Shown here: positions 7,775 through 15,959 of the stretch, piece after piece
Position numbering within the stretch: the first letter of the stretch is position 1
Layout of the letters: each line of letters starts with the position of its first letter
Source of the DNA: VRUE01 sp963824705
GTDB taxonomy: Bacteria; Actinomycetota; Thermoleophilia; Solirubrobacterales; 70-9
DNA: 64,000 nucleotides
Direction of reading: 5' to 3'
NCBI GenBank assembly: GCA_963824705.1
Contig: CAWGQE010000003.1
Coordinates: 1,922,001-1,986,000 of the forward strand
Program-made: the position numbers and the translations under genes
The notes under the pieces: generated by a model
The model's input: only the letters and a program-made list of their open reading frames with translations
Databases searched by the model: none
Told to the model about the DNA's origin: nothing

Positions 7775-9196
7775 CTAGGGCTCCAGCAGGGGAGCGAGGC
7801 TCAGGTCCGGGGCTAGTGCTCGCATACGCGGGTCGCTGCTGGCGGCAGAGTCTATGGCCTCCAGCAACGCCTCGGCGTGATCGGTGACTCGGCGGAAGGG
7901 GTAGTCGCCCGCCTGACCGCGCTTGTCGAGAAAGGCCCAGTCGCTCGCCTGGACGGCGAGCAGCTCGCGCGCCGCCCGCAGCGCGGTGGGTCCGCGCAGG
8001 CCCTGCGCAAGTGCGCGCAGCAGGCGCAACTCCAGGCGCCGAGCGCCCCAGGCGAGGTCGGCGACCGGCGGCGAGTCCCACGTCCGCAGGTCCTTGTCCT
8101 CGCCCCAGGTCGAGGCGGCCAACGGCCGCTCGACCGGCTCGTGCTCGGCCAGCGCCTGCGGCGCCGTGAGCAGGCGGACGCCGGCCGCGGCGGCGCCGGC
8201 AAGCACTTCGCGCAGCCAGAGTGCGCCCTCCGACCACCAGTGCCCGAGCAGCTCGGTGTCAATCGCGAAGACGATCAGGCCGCGACGCCCGCGCTTCGCG
8301 GCGAAGTCGCGCAGGCGTGCCGCGATCGCGCCCAGAAACTCCCCCGCCTGGCGACGCGCCACCGCCTCGGCGACGGCGGGCTCGTAGGCCCCACCACCGA
8401 CCTTCCAGATCCTCACCCCGCGCAGCGATTTGCCCGCGAACTGGGCATGGGCGGGGTCGGAGGGGTAGCCGTCCAGCGACCAGAGCCACTGGATCGCCTC
8501 CCAGTCGATCGGCAGCGCCACCGGGCCGGCGTCCGTGGCCAAAGGGGTAAGAGCGTCAAACGGATCCTCGTCGTGTGCGCTCTGGTCGACGCAGAACCAG
8601 CGCACCCCTTGCTCGGCCAGACGGTGCTCCAACCCCGGCGCGTAGGCGCACTCGGGCAGCCAAAACCCACCATCCCAGTCGAAGCGGCGCTGGTGCGAGC
8701 GGACTCCGGCGTCGAGCTGCAATCGCAACCCCGCCCGAGTCGCCAGCAAAGGCAGCACTGCGTGCGTCGCGGACGAAGCAGCCAGCGCGATCCGTCCCTC
8801 GTCAGCCGCATCCTGGAATGGCCGCAGCGGATCCCCGCCGGCTGCGTCCAGTAGCTCCAGCGCATGCCGGTAACGCACCAGCTCCCCCTCACAGGCGGCC
8901 CGGCACTCGGGCGCGACCTGGGGAGCGTCCGCCTCGGCCGCCCCGATCCGCCACTCGAGCAGGAACTGCCGCAGTCGCTCCGCCGCTCCGCGGTCCTCGA
9001 GCTGATCGGCCAGCACCGGCGTCACCGTCATCGTCAGGTCCCGTGCCACCTCGAGCACGGGCAAGTAGGACCGGATCACAGCGTCGAATAGCCACTCCTC
9101 GCCAAACGGATAGGTCCCGAACCCCTCGACGTAGGGCATGTGCGAGTGGAGGACGATCGCCAGGTCACCGGCGCTCTCAGCCGAGCTCCTAGCCAC
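7775..9196 (-). CDS. GH57 (DUF1957) 1,4-alpha-glucan branching enzyme-like
   Basis: This protein of about 473 residues is a glycoside hydrolase family 57 enzyme of the branching type. With GTG 9196 as start, motif 1 is LHSHMPYV (His17 and His19), the nucleophile motif is FWLPECAY (Glu182), and the acid motif is FAIDTELLGHWW (Asp313). A C-terminal helical DUF1957 domain follows, including VQASDWAFL. An ATG at 9238 would overlap the upstream methyltransferase by 50 nt, whereas GTG 9196 overlaps its stop by 8 nt, so I prefer the latter. It starts immediately upstream of the GT4 gene and probably branches the glucan that the GT4 makes. Confidence 0.9.
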   Translation of the reverse strand: MARSSAESAGDLAIVLHSHMPYVEGFGTYPFGEEWLFDAVIRSYLPVLEVARDLTMTVTPVLADQLEDRGAAERLRQFLLEWRIGAAEADAPQVAPECRAACEGELVRYRHALELLDAAGGDPLRPFQDAADEGRIALAASSATHAVLPLLATRAGLRLQLDAGVRSHQRRFDWDGGFWLPECAYAPGLEHRLAEQGVRWFCVDQSAHDEDPFDALTPLATDAGPVALPIDWEAIQWLWSLDGYPSDPAHAQFAGKSLRGVRIWKVGGGAYEPAVAEAVARRQAGEFLGAIAARLRDFAAKRGRRGLIVFAIDTELLGHWWSEGALWLREVLAGAAAAGVRLLTAPQALAEHEPVERPLAASTWGEDKDLRTWDSPPVADLAWGARRLELRLLRALAQGLRGPTALRAARELLAVQASDWAFLDKRGQAGDYPFRRVTDHAEALLEAIDSAASSDPRMRALAPDLSLAPLLEP

Positions 9197-9950
9197 GACA
9201 GACGGCCAGGAAGTCCAGCGCCCGGTCCAGATCGTCACCGCGCAAGGTGAAGTCCGAGGCGGCGATCGCCGGAGTGAAGCGATCGTAGAAGGGCTTGGTC
9301 AGCCGCAGCGCTTTGTGAACGTGGTCCCAGCCGAGCCCGATCGCGATCTCGTGCAGGCGCAGCTTGCGCGCGTGGAAGAGCCCCAGCATCCTGACCTGCT
9401 CGAAGTGGTCCTCGCAGAGCGCCCGGAACTCCGCCGCGCGGTACTCGCGCACGTGCCAAGGGTTGTCGGACTTCTCCGCTCCGGGGGGGGCCAGCGTCAG
9501 CAGGTTGGGGGTGGAGACGTAGGCCACACCGCCCGGTGCCAGCATCGACTTGAAGTGCTCGAGGATCGCACCGGCGTCCTGGACGTGCTCGATCGTCTGC
9601 AGGAAGACGACCGCGTCGCAGGGCTCGGAGAAGCTCTCGACCAGGGCCCGCTCGTAGCGCAGGTTGTCGCGCACGTAGCGCAGCCGTGCGTGCTCGTGTG
9701 CCTCCGGATTGGCATCGACTCCGACCACGCTCGCCGCGTGCGCGGCAAGCACGTCGGAGCCGTATCCCTCGCCGCAGGCCATGTCGACAACTCGCCGGCC
9801 GGCGACCCGGGCCGCGATCCATTCGTAGACGGCGAGGTGGCGGCGGAACCAGTAGTTCTCCTCGGGCACGTCGGGCAGCGTCCGCTCGCCGGTCAACGGC
9901 AGCGGCGGCACCCCTGGGGGCTGATTATCTTGGAGGTACTCACGTGCCAC
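9189..9950 (-). CDS. SAM-dependent methyltransferase of the glucan triad (Rv3030-like)
   Basis: This is a class I methyltransferase of about 253 residues. VVDMACGEGYGSDVLA is motif I, VVGVDANPEAH carries the acidic residue that binds the SAM ribose, and VVFLQTIEHV and LAPGGVAYVSTPN follow in order. I use GTG 9950 because homology begins near there and the upstream extension is low-complexity. It is the first gene of the three-gene run with GH57 and GT4. In mycobacteria the equivalent gene is a putative sugar O-methyltransferase for methylglucose lipopolysaccharide; that role here is inference from synteny. Confidence 0.85.
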   Translation of the reverse strand: MAREYLQDNQPPGVPPLPLTGERTLPDVPEENYWFRRHLAVYEWIAARVAGRRVVDMACGEGYGSDVLAAHAASVVGVDANPEAHEHARLRYVRDNLRYERALVESFSEPCDAVVFLQTIEHVQDAGAILEHFKSMLAPGGVAYVSTPNLLTLAPPGAEKSDNPWHVREYRAAEFRALCEDHFEQVRMLGLFHARKLRLHEIAIGLGWDHVHKALRLTKPFYDRFTPAIAASDFTLRGDDLDRALDFLAVCRG

Positions 9951-10016
9951 GATCGGGGACGCTATTGCGGCTCCACGCCATGTGCGTTGCGCCGATCCAT
10001 GTACCGTTCCCGCCCC

Positions 10017-10934
10017 ATGCCGGCCTCCCCCACCGCCACGCCCGACCACATCAAGGACGTCAACACCCGCTATCACGACGCGGCGGCAGACGAATACGAC
10101 GCCAAGTGGGGCATCGACTTCGGCGCCACCGGGCAGCGCCAAGTCCGGCAGAAGCTCGCCAAGGCACTCGGCGGCTTGGATGGGCTCAGCTTCGCCGACG
10201 GGCTGGAGATCGGCTCCGGCACCGGCTACTTCTCGCTCAACCTGCTGCAGATGGGGACGATCGAGCGGCTGACAGCGACCGACATCTCGCCGGGAATGCT
10301 GCGGCGGCTATCCGAGACGGCCGAGGGCCTGGGACTGGAAGCCGAGACCGTGGCGACCGAGGCGGAGGAACTGCCCTTCGAGGACGAGAGCTTCGACCTC
10401 GTCTTCGGCCACGCCGTCCTGCACCACATCCCCGACCTGGAGCGCGCCTTCGCGGAATTCCGCCGCGTGCTGCGACCCGGCGGTGCAATCGCCTTCTGCG
10501 GCGAGCCCTCCCGCTACGGCGACCGCCTGGCGGCGGCACCCAAGCGGGCGGGGATGATCGCCGCGCCCGCCTGGCGCCGCCTGGTCGGGGCGCATCCCCG
10601 CGCGGTGCCCGAGATGGAGCAATCGAACGGACACTCCCTCGAGGGCGAGGTCGACGTCCACGCCTTCGCCCCCGCCGACCTGCGGCGGCTGCTGCGCGAC
10701 AGCGGCTTCGAGCAGCAGCGGGTCGGCGGCGAGGAGCTGCTCGCCAACGCCTGGGGCTGGGGACTGCGCACGGTCGAGGCAAGCGCCGAGCCGGACTCGG
10801 TCTCCTGGGGCTGGCGCCGCTTCGCCTTCAACAGCTACATCGCCCTGCAAAAGGTCGACACCCGCGTCTTGGAGCCCTACCTCCCCGCCGAGCTCTTCTA
10901 CAACCTCCTGCTCTCCGGCCGCAAGCCGGCCTGA
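10017..10934 (+). CDS. Class I SAM-dependent methyltransferase
   Basis: This 305-residue methyltransferase has a clear Rossmann core: LEIGSGTGYFSLNL (motif I), TATDISPGML (acidic end of strand 2), FDLVFGHAVLHHIPD (motif II) and LRPGGAIAFCGEPS (motif III), followed by a C-terminal extension of about 130 residues. The acceptor is unknown. It is divergent from the glucan triad with a gap of about 66 nt, so it may share control with it. ATG 10017 is preferred; an in-frame ATG at 9999 would add six residues. Confidence 0.88.
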   Translation: MPASPTATPDHIKDVNTRYHDAAADEYDAKWGIDFGATGQRQVRQKLAKALGGLDGLSFADGLEIGSGTGYFSLNLLQMGTIERLTATDISPGMLRRLSETAEGLGLEAETVATEAEELPFEDESFDLVFGHAVLHHIPDLERAFAEFRRVLRPGGAIAFCGEPSRYGDRLAAAPKRAGMIAAPAWRRLVGAHPRAVPEMEQSNGHSLEGEVDVHAFAPADLRRLLRDSGFEQQRVGGEELLANAWGWGLRTVEASAEPDSVSWGWRRFAFNSYIALQKVDTRVLEPYLPAELFYNLLLSGRKPA

Positions 10935-10947
10935 CCCCCCCCAGGCT

Positions 10948-10996
10948 CCAGATGAAGCCTTGTGCCCCCCAGAGGGGATACAAAGCTTCATTTTGC
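10948..10996. repeat. Left terminal hairpin repeat of the nuclease cassette
   Basis: This 49-bp repeat starts 13 nt after the stop of the methyltransferase gene. Arms ATGAAGC and GCTTCAT plus TTGT/ACAA and CCCC/GGGG form a hairpin with a four-base loop. It contains the stop codon of the nuclease gene (10988-10990). It may double as a terminator for both converging genes, though no T-run follows. Confidence 0.75.
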
Positions 10997-11899
10997 ATCG
11001 AAGAGACGGGCTGCGACGGCGGACAGCGTTGCTCTTACGCTCTGCGGTTCGTCGCGGACTTGGCTTTCCGCCACGCGCAGCGTCGTCAGGCCATCTCTCG
11101 TGTGCGTATGGTCGCGGCGGTAGTCGGTCGCCTGCTGGCCGGGCGTGCGGTGATAGCGCCAGCCGTCCGCCTCAACGATCAGCCCCAAATCGGGCCAGTA
11201 GAAATCAACGCGATAGCCGTTCACCCATGCCTGGGTTTCCGGACGAGGCAACCCGGCAGCTCGCACGAGGCTGAGGAACTTGCGCTCGAGACCGGAGTCC
11301 GTGAGGGCATCGAGACCGAGCAGGCGACGCAGGCGAGCCATGCCGGGCCTGGGCGGCAGTGTCGGAATGGTGGCTCGCAAGATCTCGGCATTGACCAGAT
11401 CGAGTCGATCCGCCTCGTTGATCGCCCGCTCCACTCTCCATTCGACCACGCAGGACGCTAGATCGACCAACGTGGAGATGGGGTCGGTCAGAGGAATTCC
11501 CGTCACCTCGCGACGGTGCTCCGGGCTCAGGTCGGCGCGCCGATGCACGCGAACGCCAGAGCGACGACGGACCGCTGTGCGAGGCACGACGACTTCAACC
11601 TCGGCCTCGATGGAGGCGTCCGCGAGGCCCCACAACACTGCGGCGCTGCGATGACTCAGCAGCGCCGCCGGCCCACAGCTAAGCACCGCAGCCATCCAGC
11701 GGCCGTGTCGGTCGACACCGGGACGGCCGACCGCGTAGACGCCCTTCCCAAGCCGGTGCAACCGTCCTGTCCGAATGCGATGCGCAATTGCCTTGGGTGT
11801 CAGCCCATGGCCCATCAGCTGTCCCCGCGCCACGACTCCATGCTGAGACTCGGCCAACTCCCACAGCTCACCGGCAAAATGAAGCTTTGTGTCCCTCAT
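10988..11899 (-). CDS. AbiEi-like winged helix fused to DUF559 (Vsr/PD-(D/E)XK-like) nuclease
   Basis: This 303-residue protein has two parts. Residues about 10-70 (LAESQHGVVARGQLMGHGLT to GKGVYAVG) match the N-terminal winged helix of AbiEi-type antitoxins. Residues about 200-300 match DUF559, a very-short-patch-repair-like endonuclease fold, with VDFYWPDLGLIVEADGW as the core and DYRRDHTHTRDG downstream. No AbiEii partner is adjacent. The ATG lies in the loop of the right-hand hairpin repeat and the stop lies in the left-hand one. Homology begins about ten residues after the start, so that ATG is credible. A DNA nuclease that also binds its own flanking repeats is the simplest reading, but is not shown. 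Confidence 0.82.
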   Translation of the reverse strand: MRDTKLHFAGELWELAESQHGVVARGQLMGHGLTPKAIAHRIRTGRLHRLGKGVYAVGRPGVDRHGRWMAAVLSCGPAALLSHRSAAVLWGLADASIEAEVEVVVPRTAVRRRSGVRVHRRADLSPEHRREVTGIPLTDPISTLVDLASCVVEWRVERAINEADRLDLVNAEILRATIPTLPPRPGMARLRRLLGLDALTDSGLERKFLSLVRAAGLPRPETQAWVNGYRVDFYWPDLGLIVEADGWRYHRTPGQQATDYRRDHTHTRDGLTTLRVAESQVRDEPQSVRATLSAVAARLFDAK

Positions 11900-11922
11900 T
11901 GGGGATACAAGGCTTCATCTGG
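11874..11922. repeat. Right terminal hairpin repeat of the nuclease cassette, with the start codon in its loop
   Basis: This is the reverse complement of the left repeat at 42 of 49 positions. On the coding (minus) strand it can fold with arms GAAGCCTTGTATCCC and GGGACACAAAGCTTC, apart from two mispairs, leaving CAATGA as the loop, so the AUG is displayed at the tip. No Shine-Dalgarno sequence is visible. Confidence 0.72.
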
Positions 11923-11948
11923 GCAAACTCGCCCCCCCTTGGGTGGCG

Positions 11949-13064
11949 TTAGGTGCGGTCTTGGCGGCGGGCTCGGTAGAGCTTGGTGCGGGAGTCGAAG
12001 CCCTTGAGGCGTTTCTCGCCGGCGTAGGAGTAGTCGAAATCCCCTCCCGCCGCGGCCTTTGCCGCGGCGTCGAGCAGGACGCTGCCGGGTTTGGCGATTC
12101 CGGTCAGGCGACTGGCGAGGTTGACCGGACGGCCGTAGTAGTCGCCAGCCTGGACGTGCACCGAGCCATCGGCGATGCCTGCACGCAAGCGGGGGAACTC
12201 GTCGCCTTCTTCGTCGGCCGCCTCGACCATCCGCAATGCCGCCTCGACCATCGCCGCCGCGTCGGTGGAGACGAGCATCGCCGCGTCGCCGATCAGCTTG
12301 ACCAGCCGGACTGGGGGTTCTGCCACTGCCGTCGCAAGCTCGTCCAGGCGACCGGCGATCAGGCCGAGCTCTTCGGTCTCGACCTGCTCCCCGAGCTTGG
12401 TGAAGCCGACCAGGTCGGCGAAGCAGACAGCGACGTCCGTTGCCGTTCCCGGCTGCCCCGAGGCGATATCCCCGGCGCCGAGTACATCGCGGCGGATCTG
12501 CTCGAGCATGTGAGCGCGGAAGGCATAGGAGAGGGTCGGCTCGAACAGCGGCAACATGTGCTCGGCGGCAGCGGCAAAGCGCAGCGCCAGATCCTGCTCG
12601 GTATCGCCAGGCTGCATCAACGTGCGGATGACCAGGTCGCGGTTTGCCTCGGCAATCCGCGCCGTCGCCATTCCCACCGTTCGCGCTACCTGCATCATTC
12701 CGTCTTCAGGCAAACCAGCGTCGTAGAAGGCTTTGACCCGCTTTGCGGCTTCCAGATCCGCCTCGGTCACAGAGCGCTCGTCGGGGTCGGGATAGGGAAC
12801 GCCGAAGGCGAGGCTGGTGCGCTGGAGGATCTCGAGATCGATCCCGACCTTGTCGGCTATCTCCCGCGGCGTATAACGGGCGCCGTCGCCGGCGACTGCG
12901 CGCTCGACCGGCAGCAGGGCGAGGCGCCCGCCTGCGACCGCCTCGCGCAGCTCCTCCAACGGTACGCCTTCACCGGAGAGGCGTTCAAGCAGCTCGCATC
13001 GTGCCTGGCGCGCGTCGCCCTCGACGCCGTCGAGCAAGCCCTCCGCCTCGAAATCGATCTTCAT
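11949..13064 (-). CDS. Class III adenylate cyclase with Rv1264-like N-terminal regulatory domain
   Basis: This 371-residue soluble cyclase makes cAMP from ATP. Residues 1 to about 200 are an all-helical region resembling the pH-sensing autoinhibitory domain of mycobacterial Rv1264. The catalytic domain runs from about 208 to the end: FADLVGFT holds the first metal Asp (217), VKLIGD holds the substrate-selecting Lys (256) and second metal Asp (260), and GRPVNLASRL holds the transition-state Asn (315) and Arg (319). All the expected residues are present, so it should be active. Its start overlaps the end of the gamma-glutamyltransferase gene by 4 nt. Confidence 0.9.
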   Translation of the reverse strand: MKIDFEAEGLLDGVEGDARQARCELLERLSGEGVPLEELREAVAGGRLALLPVERAVAGDGARYTPREIADKVGIDLEILQRTSLAFGVPYPDPDERSVTEADLEAAKRVKAFYDAGLPEDGMMQVARTVGMATARIAEANRDLVIRTLMQPGDTEQDLALRFAAAAEHMLPLFEPTLSYAFRAHMLEQIRRDVLGAGDIASGQPGTATDVAVCFADLVGFTKLGEQVETEELGLIAGRLDELATAVAEPPVRLVKLIGDAAMLVSTDAAAMVEAALRMVEAADEEGDEFPRLRAGIADGSVHVQAGDYYGRPVNLASRLTGIAKPGSVLLDAAAKAAAGGDFDYSYAGEKRLKGFDSRTKLYRARRQDRT

Positions 13065-14566
13065 GCGACCGCCACGCTACCGCCGCGGCGCGGATCGCCG
13101 CCGCCGCTCAGGGCGCCCGTCGTCCGATCCCGGGCGACTGCCTGCACGCCACCGAAGAAGAGGTTGATCCGCGGCCGCCTCAGAACCGGGATGCCGCGCG
13201 CCTCGATCCGCGCCAGCGCCTCCTCGTCGATCCCGGGCTCGGCCTGGACGACGCCCTGCTCGAAGTGCAGGCGAGGCGCCCGCACCGCGTCGCCGGCGCC
13301 CATCCCCTGCTCGACGGCACGCACGACCGTCTGCAGGATCGCCGAGCGGATCCGGTTGGAGCCGGCGCTGCCCAGGCCGAGCTCGATCTCGCCGTCGCGG
13401 CGCACCACCGTCGGTGCCATCATCGACGGCACGCGACGCCCCGGGGCGATCGCGTGGAAGCCGAGCGGGTTGAGGTCCTCCTCGCCGAGCATGTTGTTGA
13501 GGATCACACCCGTGCCCGGAACGAGGACGCCGGAGCCGGAGCCGTTGGAGCAGGTGACGCTGGCACACATCCCGTCCCCGTCGAGCACCGCGATGTGGGT
13601 GGTAGAGCCGAGCAGATCGCCCGCCTTCAGGTCGAGGCGCCCGGGATCGAGCAGTGCGCTCTCCAGACCCTCCCCGTACAGGCCTTCGGCGAACTCCTCG
13701 CCACGGGCGCCGTTGGCGGCGTCCATCGCCGCGACCAGATGCTCGGGGCCGCTCGTCTCCCCCAGCCGCTCGAGCAAGCCAAGCGAGTAGGCGATCAGGA
13801 TTCCGCCCGAGGAGGGCGGCGGGTTGGTGAGGACTTCGGCACCGCGGAACGGGGCCTGGATCGGCCGCCGCTCGATCGCTTCGTACTCGGCCAGGTCGGT
13901 GGCACCCAGCGTTCCGCCGTGCGCGGCCACATAGCCGCTCAGCGCGGCGGCGACCTCACCGCGGTAGAAGGGCTCGGCGCCCTCGGCACTGAAACGTTCC
14001 AGCGCCGCGGCCAGCTCCGGGAAGCGGAAGACGTCCCCTTCGCCCAGCGGTCGCCCCTCGGGCGCGTAGAGCTGCCTGGTCTCGGTCAGCCGCCGGTGGA
14101 TCGGCCAGAGGATCTCGAGGATGTAGGCCTGCTCGGCGTTGACCGGAGCGCCCTCGCGGGCAAGCTTCACGCCGGCTCGCGTCAGATCGGCCAGCGGCGC
14201 CGTGCCGAAACGCCGCAACGCCAGCTCCAGGCCCGCCGCGGTCCCCGGCACGCCGCAGGAGGCCGGACCGACGTAGAACGTCTGCACGGTCTCCTCGTCG
14301 AAGTGGACCGGGACGGCGGCAAGCTCCACCCCACGCTCGGTCCCGTCCTTGCCAGGCGCCGCGACGAAGAAGTCGATCAGGACCGTCTCCTTGTCGCGGC
14401 TGACCATCATGAAGCCACCGGCACCGAGGCCGGTCAGGGGACTCTCGACGGCGAAGGAAGCGAGGACGGCCGCGACAGCGGCGTCGACCGCATTGCCGCC
14501 GGCGCGCAGGACGTCGACCCCCGCCTCGGCGGTAAGGGGGTGCCCCGCCGCGACGACGCCAGCCAT
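13061..14566 (-). CDS. ggt: Gamma-glutamyltransferase
   Basis: This 501-residue Ntn-hydrolase is made as a precursor that cleaves itself before a threonine. The small subunit would begin at the TTHIAVLD segment near residue 318, followed by SVTCSNGSGSGV and the NNMLGE oxyanion-side block. The large subunit starts AAGHPLTAEAGVDVLRAGGNAVDAAVAA and includes GLGAGGFMM. No signal peptide is visible, unlike many periplasmic or secreted GGTs, so a cytoplasmic location is likely. It transfers or hydrolyses gamma-glutamyl groups of glutathione or related thiols. It lies 16 nt after ftsZ on the same strand and overlaps the cyclase gene. Confidence 0.92.
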   Translation of the reverse strand: MAGVVAAGHPLTAEAGVDVLRAGGNAVDAAVAAVLASFAVESPLTGLGAGGFMMVSRDKETVLIDFFVAAPGKDGTERGVELAAVPVHFDEETVQTFYVGPASCGVPGTAAGLELALRRFGTAPLADLTRAGVKLAREGAPVNAEQAYILEILWPIHRRLTETRQLYAPEGRPLGEGDVFRFPELAAALERFSAEGAEPFYRGEVAAALSGYVAAHGGTLGATDLAEYEAIERRPIQAPFRGAEVLTNPPPSSGGILIAYSLGLLERLGETSGPEHLVAAMDAANGARGEEFAEGLYGEGLESALLDPGRLDLKAGDLLGSTTHIAVLDGDGMCASVTCSNGSGSGVLVPGTGVILNNMLGEEDLNPLGFHAIAPGRRVPSMMAPTVVRRDGEIELGLGSAGSNRIRSAILQTVVRAVEQGMGAGDAVRAPRLHFEQGVVQAEPGIDEEALARIEARGIPVLRRPRINLFFGGVQAVARDRTTGALSGGGDPRRGGSVAVA

Positions 14567-14582
14567 GGCGTGGATCCCCGAG

Positions 14583-15959
14583 CTAGCCGGGGAGGAACTC
14601 GGGGACGTCGAGGCTGCTCAGCTCGCCGGCCTTCTCGTTGCGCGGGGGCCGGCCACGGCCGGTGTCTTTGGTGCGCCGGATCATCGGCTCGGCGGCTCGG
14701 CGCGGCGCGGTCTGTCCGTCGAAGCGGGTGGCGACGACGGTGACCCAGATCTGGTCGCCCAACTCCTCGTCGATGTTGGCGCCGAAGATGATGTTGGCAT
14801 CGGGGTGGGCGGCCTCGCCGACCAGCTTTGCCGCCTCGCTGACTTCGACCAGCGAGAGGTCGGGACCGCCCGTGATCGAGAGCAGGATCGCCCGCGCACC
14901 CTCCATCGAGGTCTCCAGCAAAGGCGAAGAGATCGCTTTCTCGGCGGCCAGCAGGCCGCGGCCCTCGCCGCTGCCCATGCCGATCCCGAGTAGCGCCCGA
15001 CCGGCATCGGACATGATCGTCCGCACATCGGCGAAGTCGAGGTTGATCAGCGCCGGCAGGGTGACCAGGTCGGAGATTCCCTGCACCCCCTGGCGCAGCA
15101 CGTCGTCGGCGACCTGGAAGGCCTCGACCATCGAGGTGTGTTGGTCGAGCACCTCGAGCAGGCGATCGTTGGGGACGACGATCAGGGTGTCGACCTCTGC
15201 CGCCAAGTCCTCGATCCCCCTGCCGGCCTGGTCGCCGCGCCGCGAGCCCTCGAAGCTGAACGGCTTGGTGACGATGCCGACGGTCAGCGCGCCGACCTCA
15301 CGGGCGAGGCGGGCGATGACCGGAGCGGCGCCGCTGCCGGTGCCGCCGCCGGCGCCGGCAGCGACGAAGACCATGTCGGATCCCTTGAGCAGGCGCTTGA
15401 TCTTGTCCTGCTCCTCGAAGGCGGAGCGGTGGCCGACCTGCGGGTCGGCGCCGGCGCCCAGACCGCGGGTCTGCTCGTCGCCGATGTGGACGGTGACGTC
15501 GGCGACACAGAGCTGCAGCGACTGAAGATCGGTGTTGACGGCCATGAACTCGACCCCGGGCACGTTCGCGTCGACCATCCGGTTGACCGCGTTCACTCCG
15601 GCACCCCCCACACCCACGACTCGAATCACAGGCTGATGCGGCTCGCCACTGCCGGGCGGCTCGTACTCGGGTTCCTCCCGGCCATACCGGGGCGTTTCAG
15701 AAGCTTGTTCAACTCGCGGCGCGGGCTCCTCAGAGAAGACCCTCTTCAGTCTTTCGGGTGGTGACTCGGTCGACCCCTCAGTCTCGGGCGCTTCTCCCGT
15801 GGGTGGCGTGGGGTCTGGGGTCTCCGGCGGGTGAGCCGGGGACCCCTGCCCCGCGACAGGACCCGCGGCTGAGGGCTCAGAGCCCTCGTCGTCAGACGTA
15901 CTGCGGAAAAGGTCCGAAAGAGGACCCTCACGCATGCTCGCCCGCTTACGCCGACTCAT
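14583..15959 (-). CDS. ftsZ: Cell division GTPase FtsZ with long acidic Pro-rich N-terminal extension
   Basis: This 458-residue tubulin homologue builds the division ring. The GTPase core starts only about 100 residues in (IRVVGVGGAGVNAVNRM), after a low-complexity P/E/S/T-rich extension. The tubulin signature AGAGGGTGSGAAPV, the T7 catalytic loop NLDFADV and a C-terminal tail ending LDVPEFLPG, which fits the conserved peptide that binds partners, are all intact. ATG 15959 overlaps the end of parA by 14 nt, so the two are coupled. No dcw-cluster genes are nearby, which is unusual for ftsZ; a second copy elsewhere cannot be excluded. Confidence 0.93.
   Translation of the reverse strand: MSRRKRASMREGPLSDLFRSTSDDEGSEPSAAGPVAGQGSPAHPPETPDPTPPTGEAPETEGSTESPPERLKRVFSEEPAPRVEQASETPRYGREEPEYEPPGSGEPHQPVIRVVGVGGAGVNAVNRMVDANVPGVEFMAVNTDLQSLQLCVADVTVHIGDEQTRGLGAGADPQVGHRSAFEEQDKIKRLLKGSDMVFVAAGAGGGTGSGAAPVIARLAREVGALTVGIVTKPFSFEGSRRGDQAGRGIEDLAAEVDTLIVVPNDRLLEVLDQHTSMVEAFQVADDVLRQGVQGISDLVTLPALINLDFADVRTIMSDAGRALLGIGMGSGEGRGLLAAEKAISSPLLETSMEGARAILLSITGGPDLSLVEVSEAAKLVGEAAHPDANIIFGANIDEELGDQIWVTVVATRFDGQTAPRRAAEPMIRRTKDTGRGRPPRNEKAGELSSLDVPEFLPG

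Larger units (their letters stand above)
10948..11922. mobile_element. Candidate mobile cassette: one nuclease gene between inverted hairpin repeats
   Basis: A 975-bp unit has 49-bp terminal inverted repeats at 10948-10996 and 11874-11922. They align without gaps and match at 42 of 49 positions; the outer 16 and inner 17 bases are perfect and all mismatches lie in the central 16. Each repeat is itself an imperfect hairpin with GATGAAGC-type and GCTTCAT-type arms. The sole gene inside begins and ends within the repeats. No target-site duplication is evident. Whether this is a transposable unit, a REP-like domesticated unit or a self-regulated gene is inference. Confidence 0.6.

Noticed and set aside
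10948..11922. Classical IS element with target duplication
   Set aside because: No transposase of known type and no flanking duplication; reported instead as a candidate cassette.
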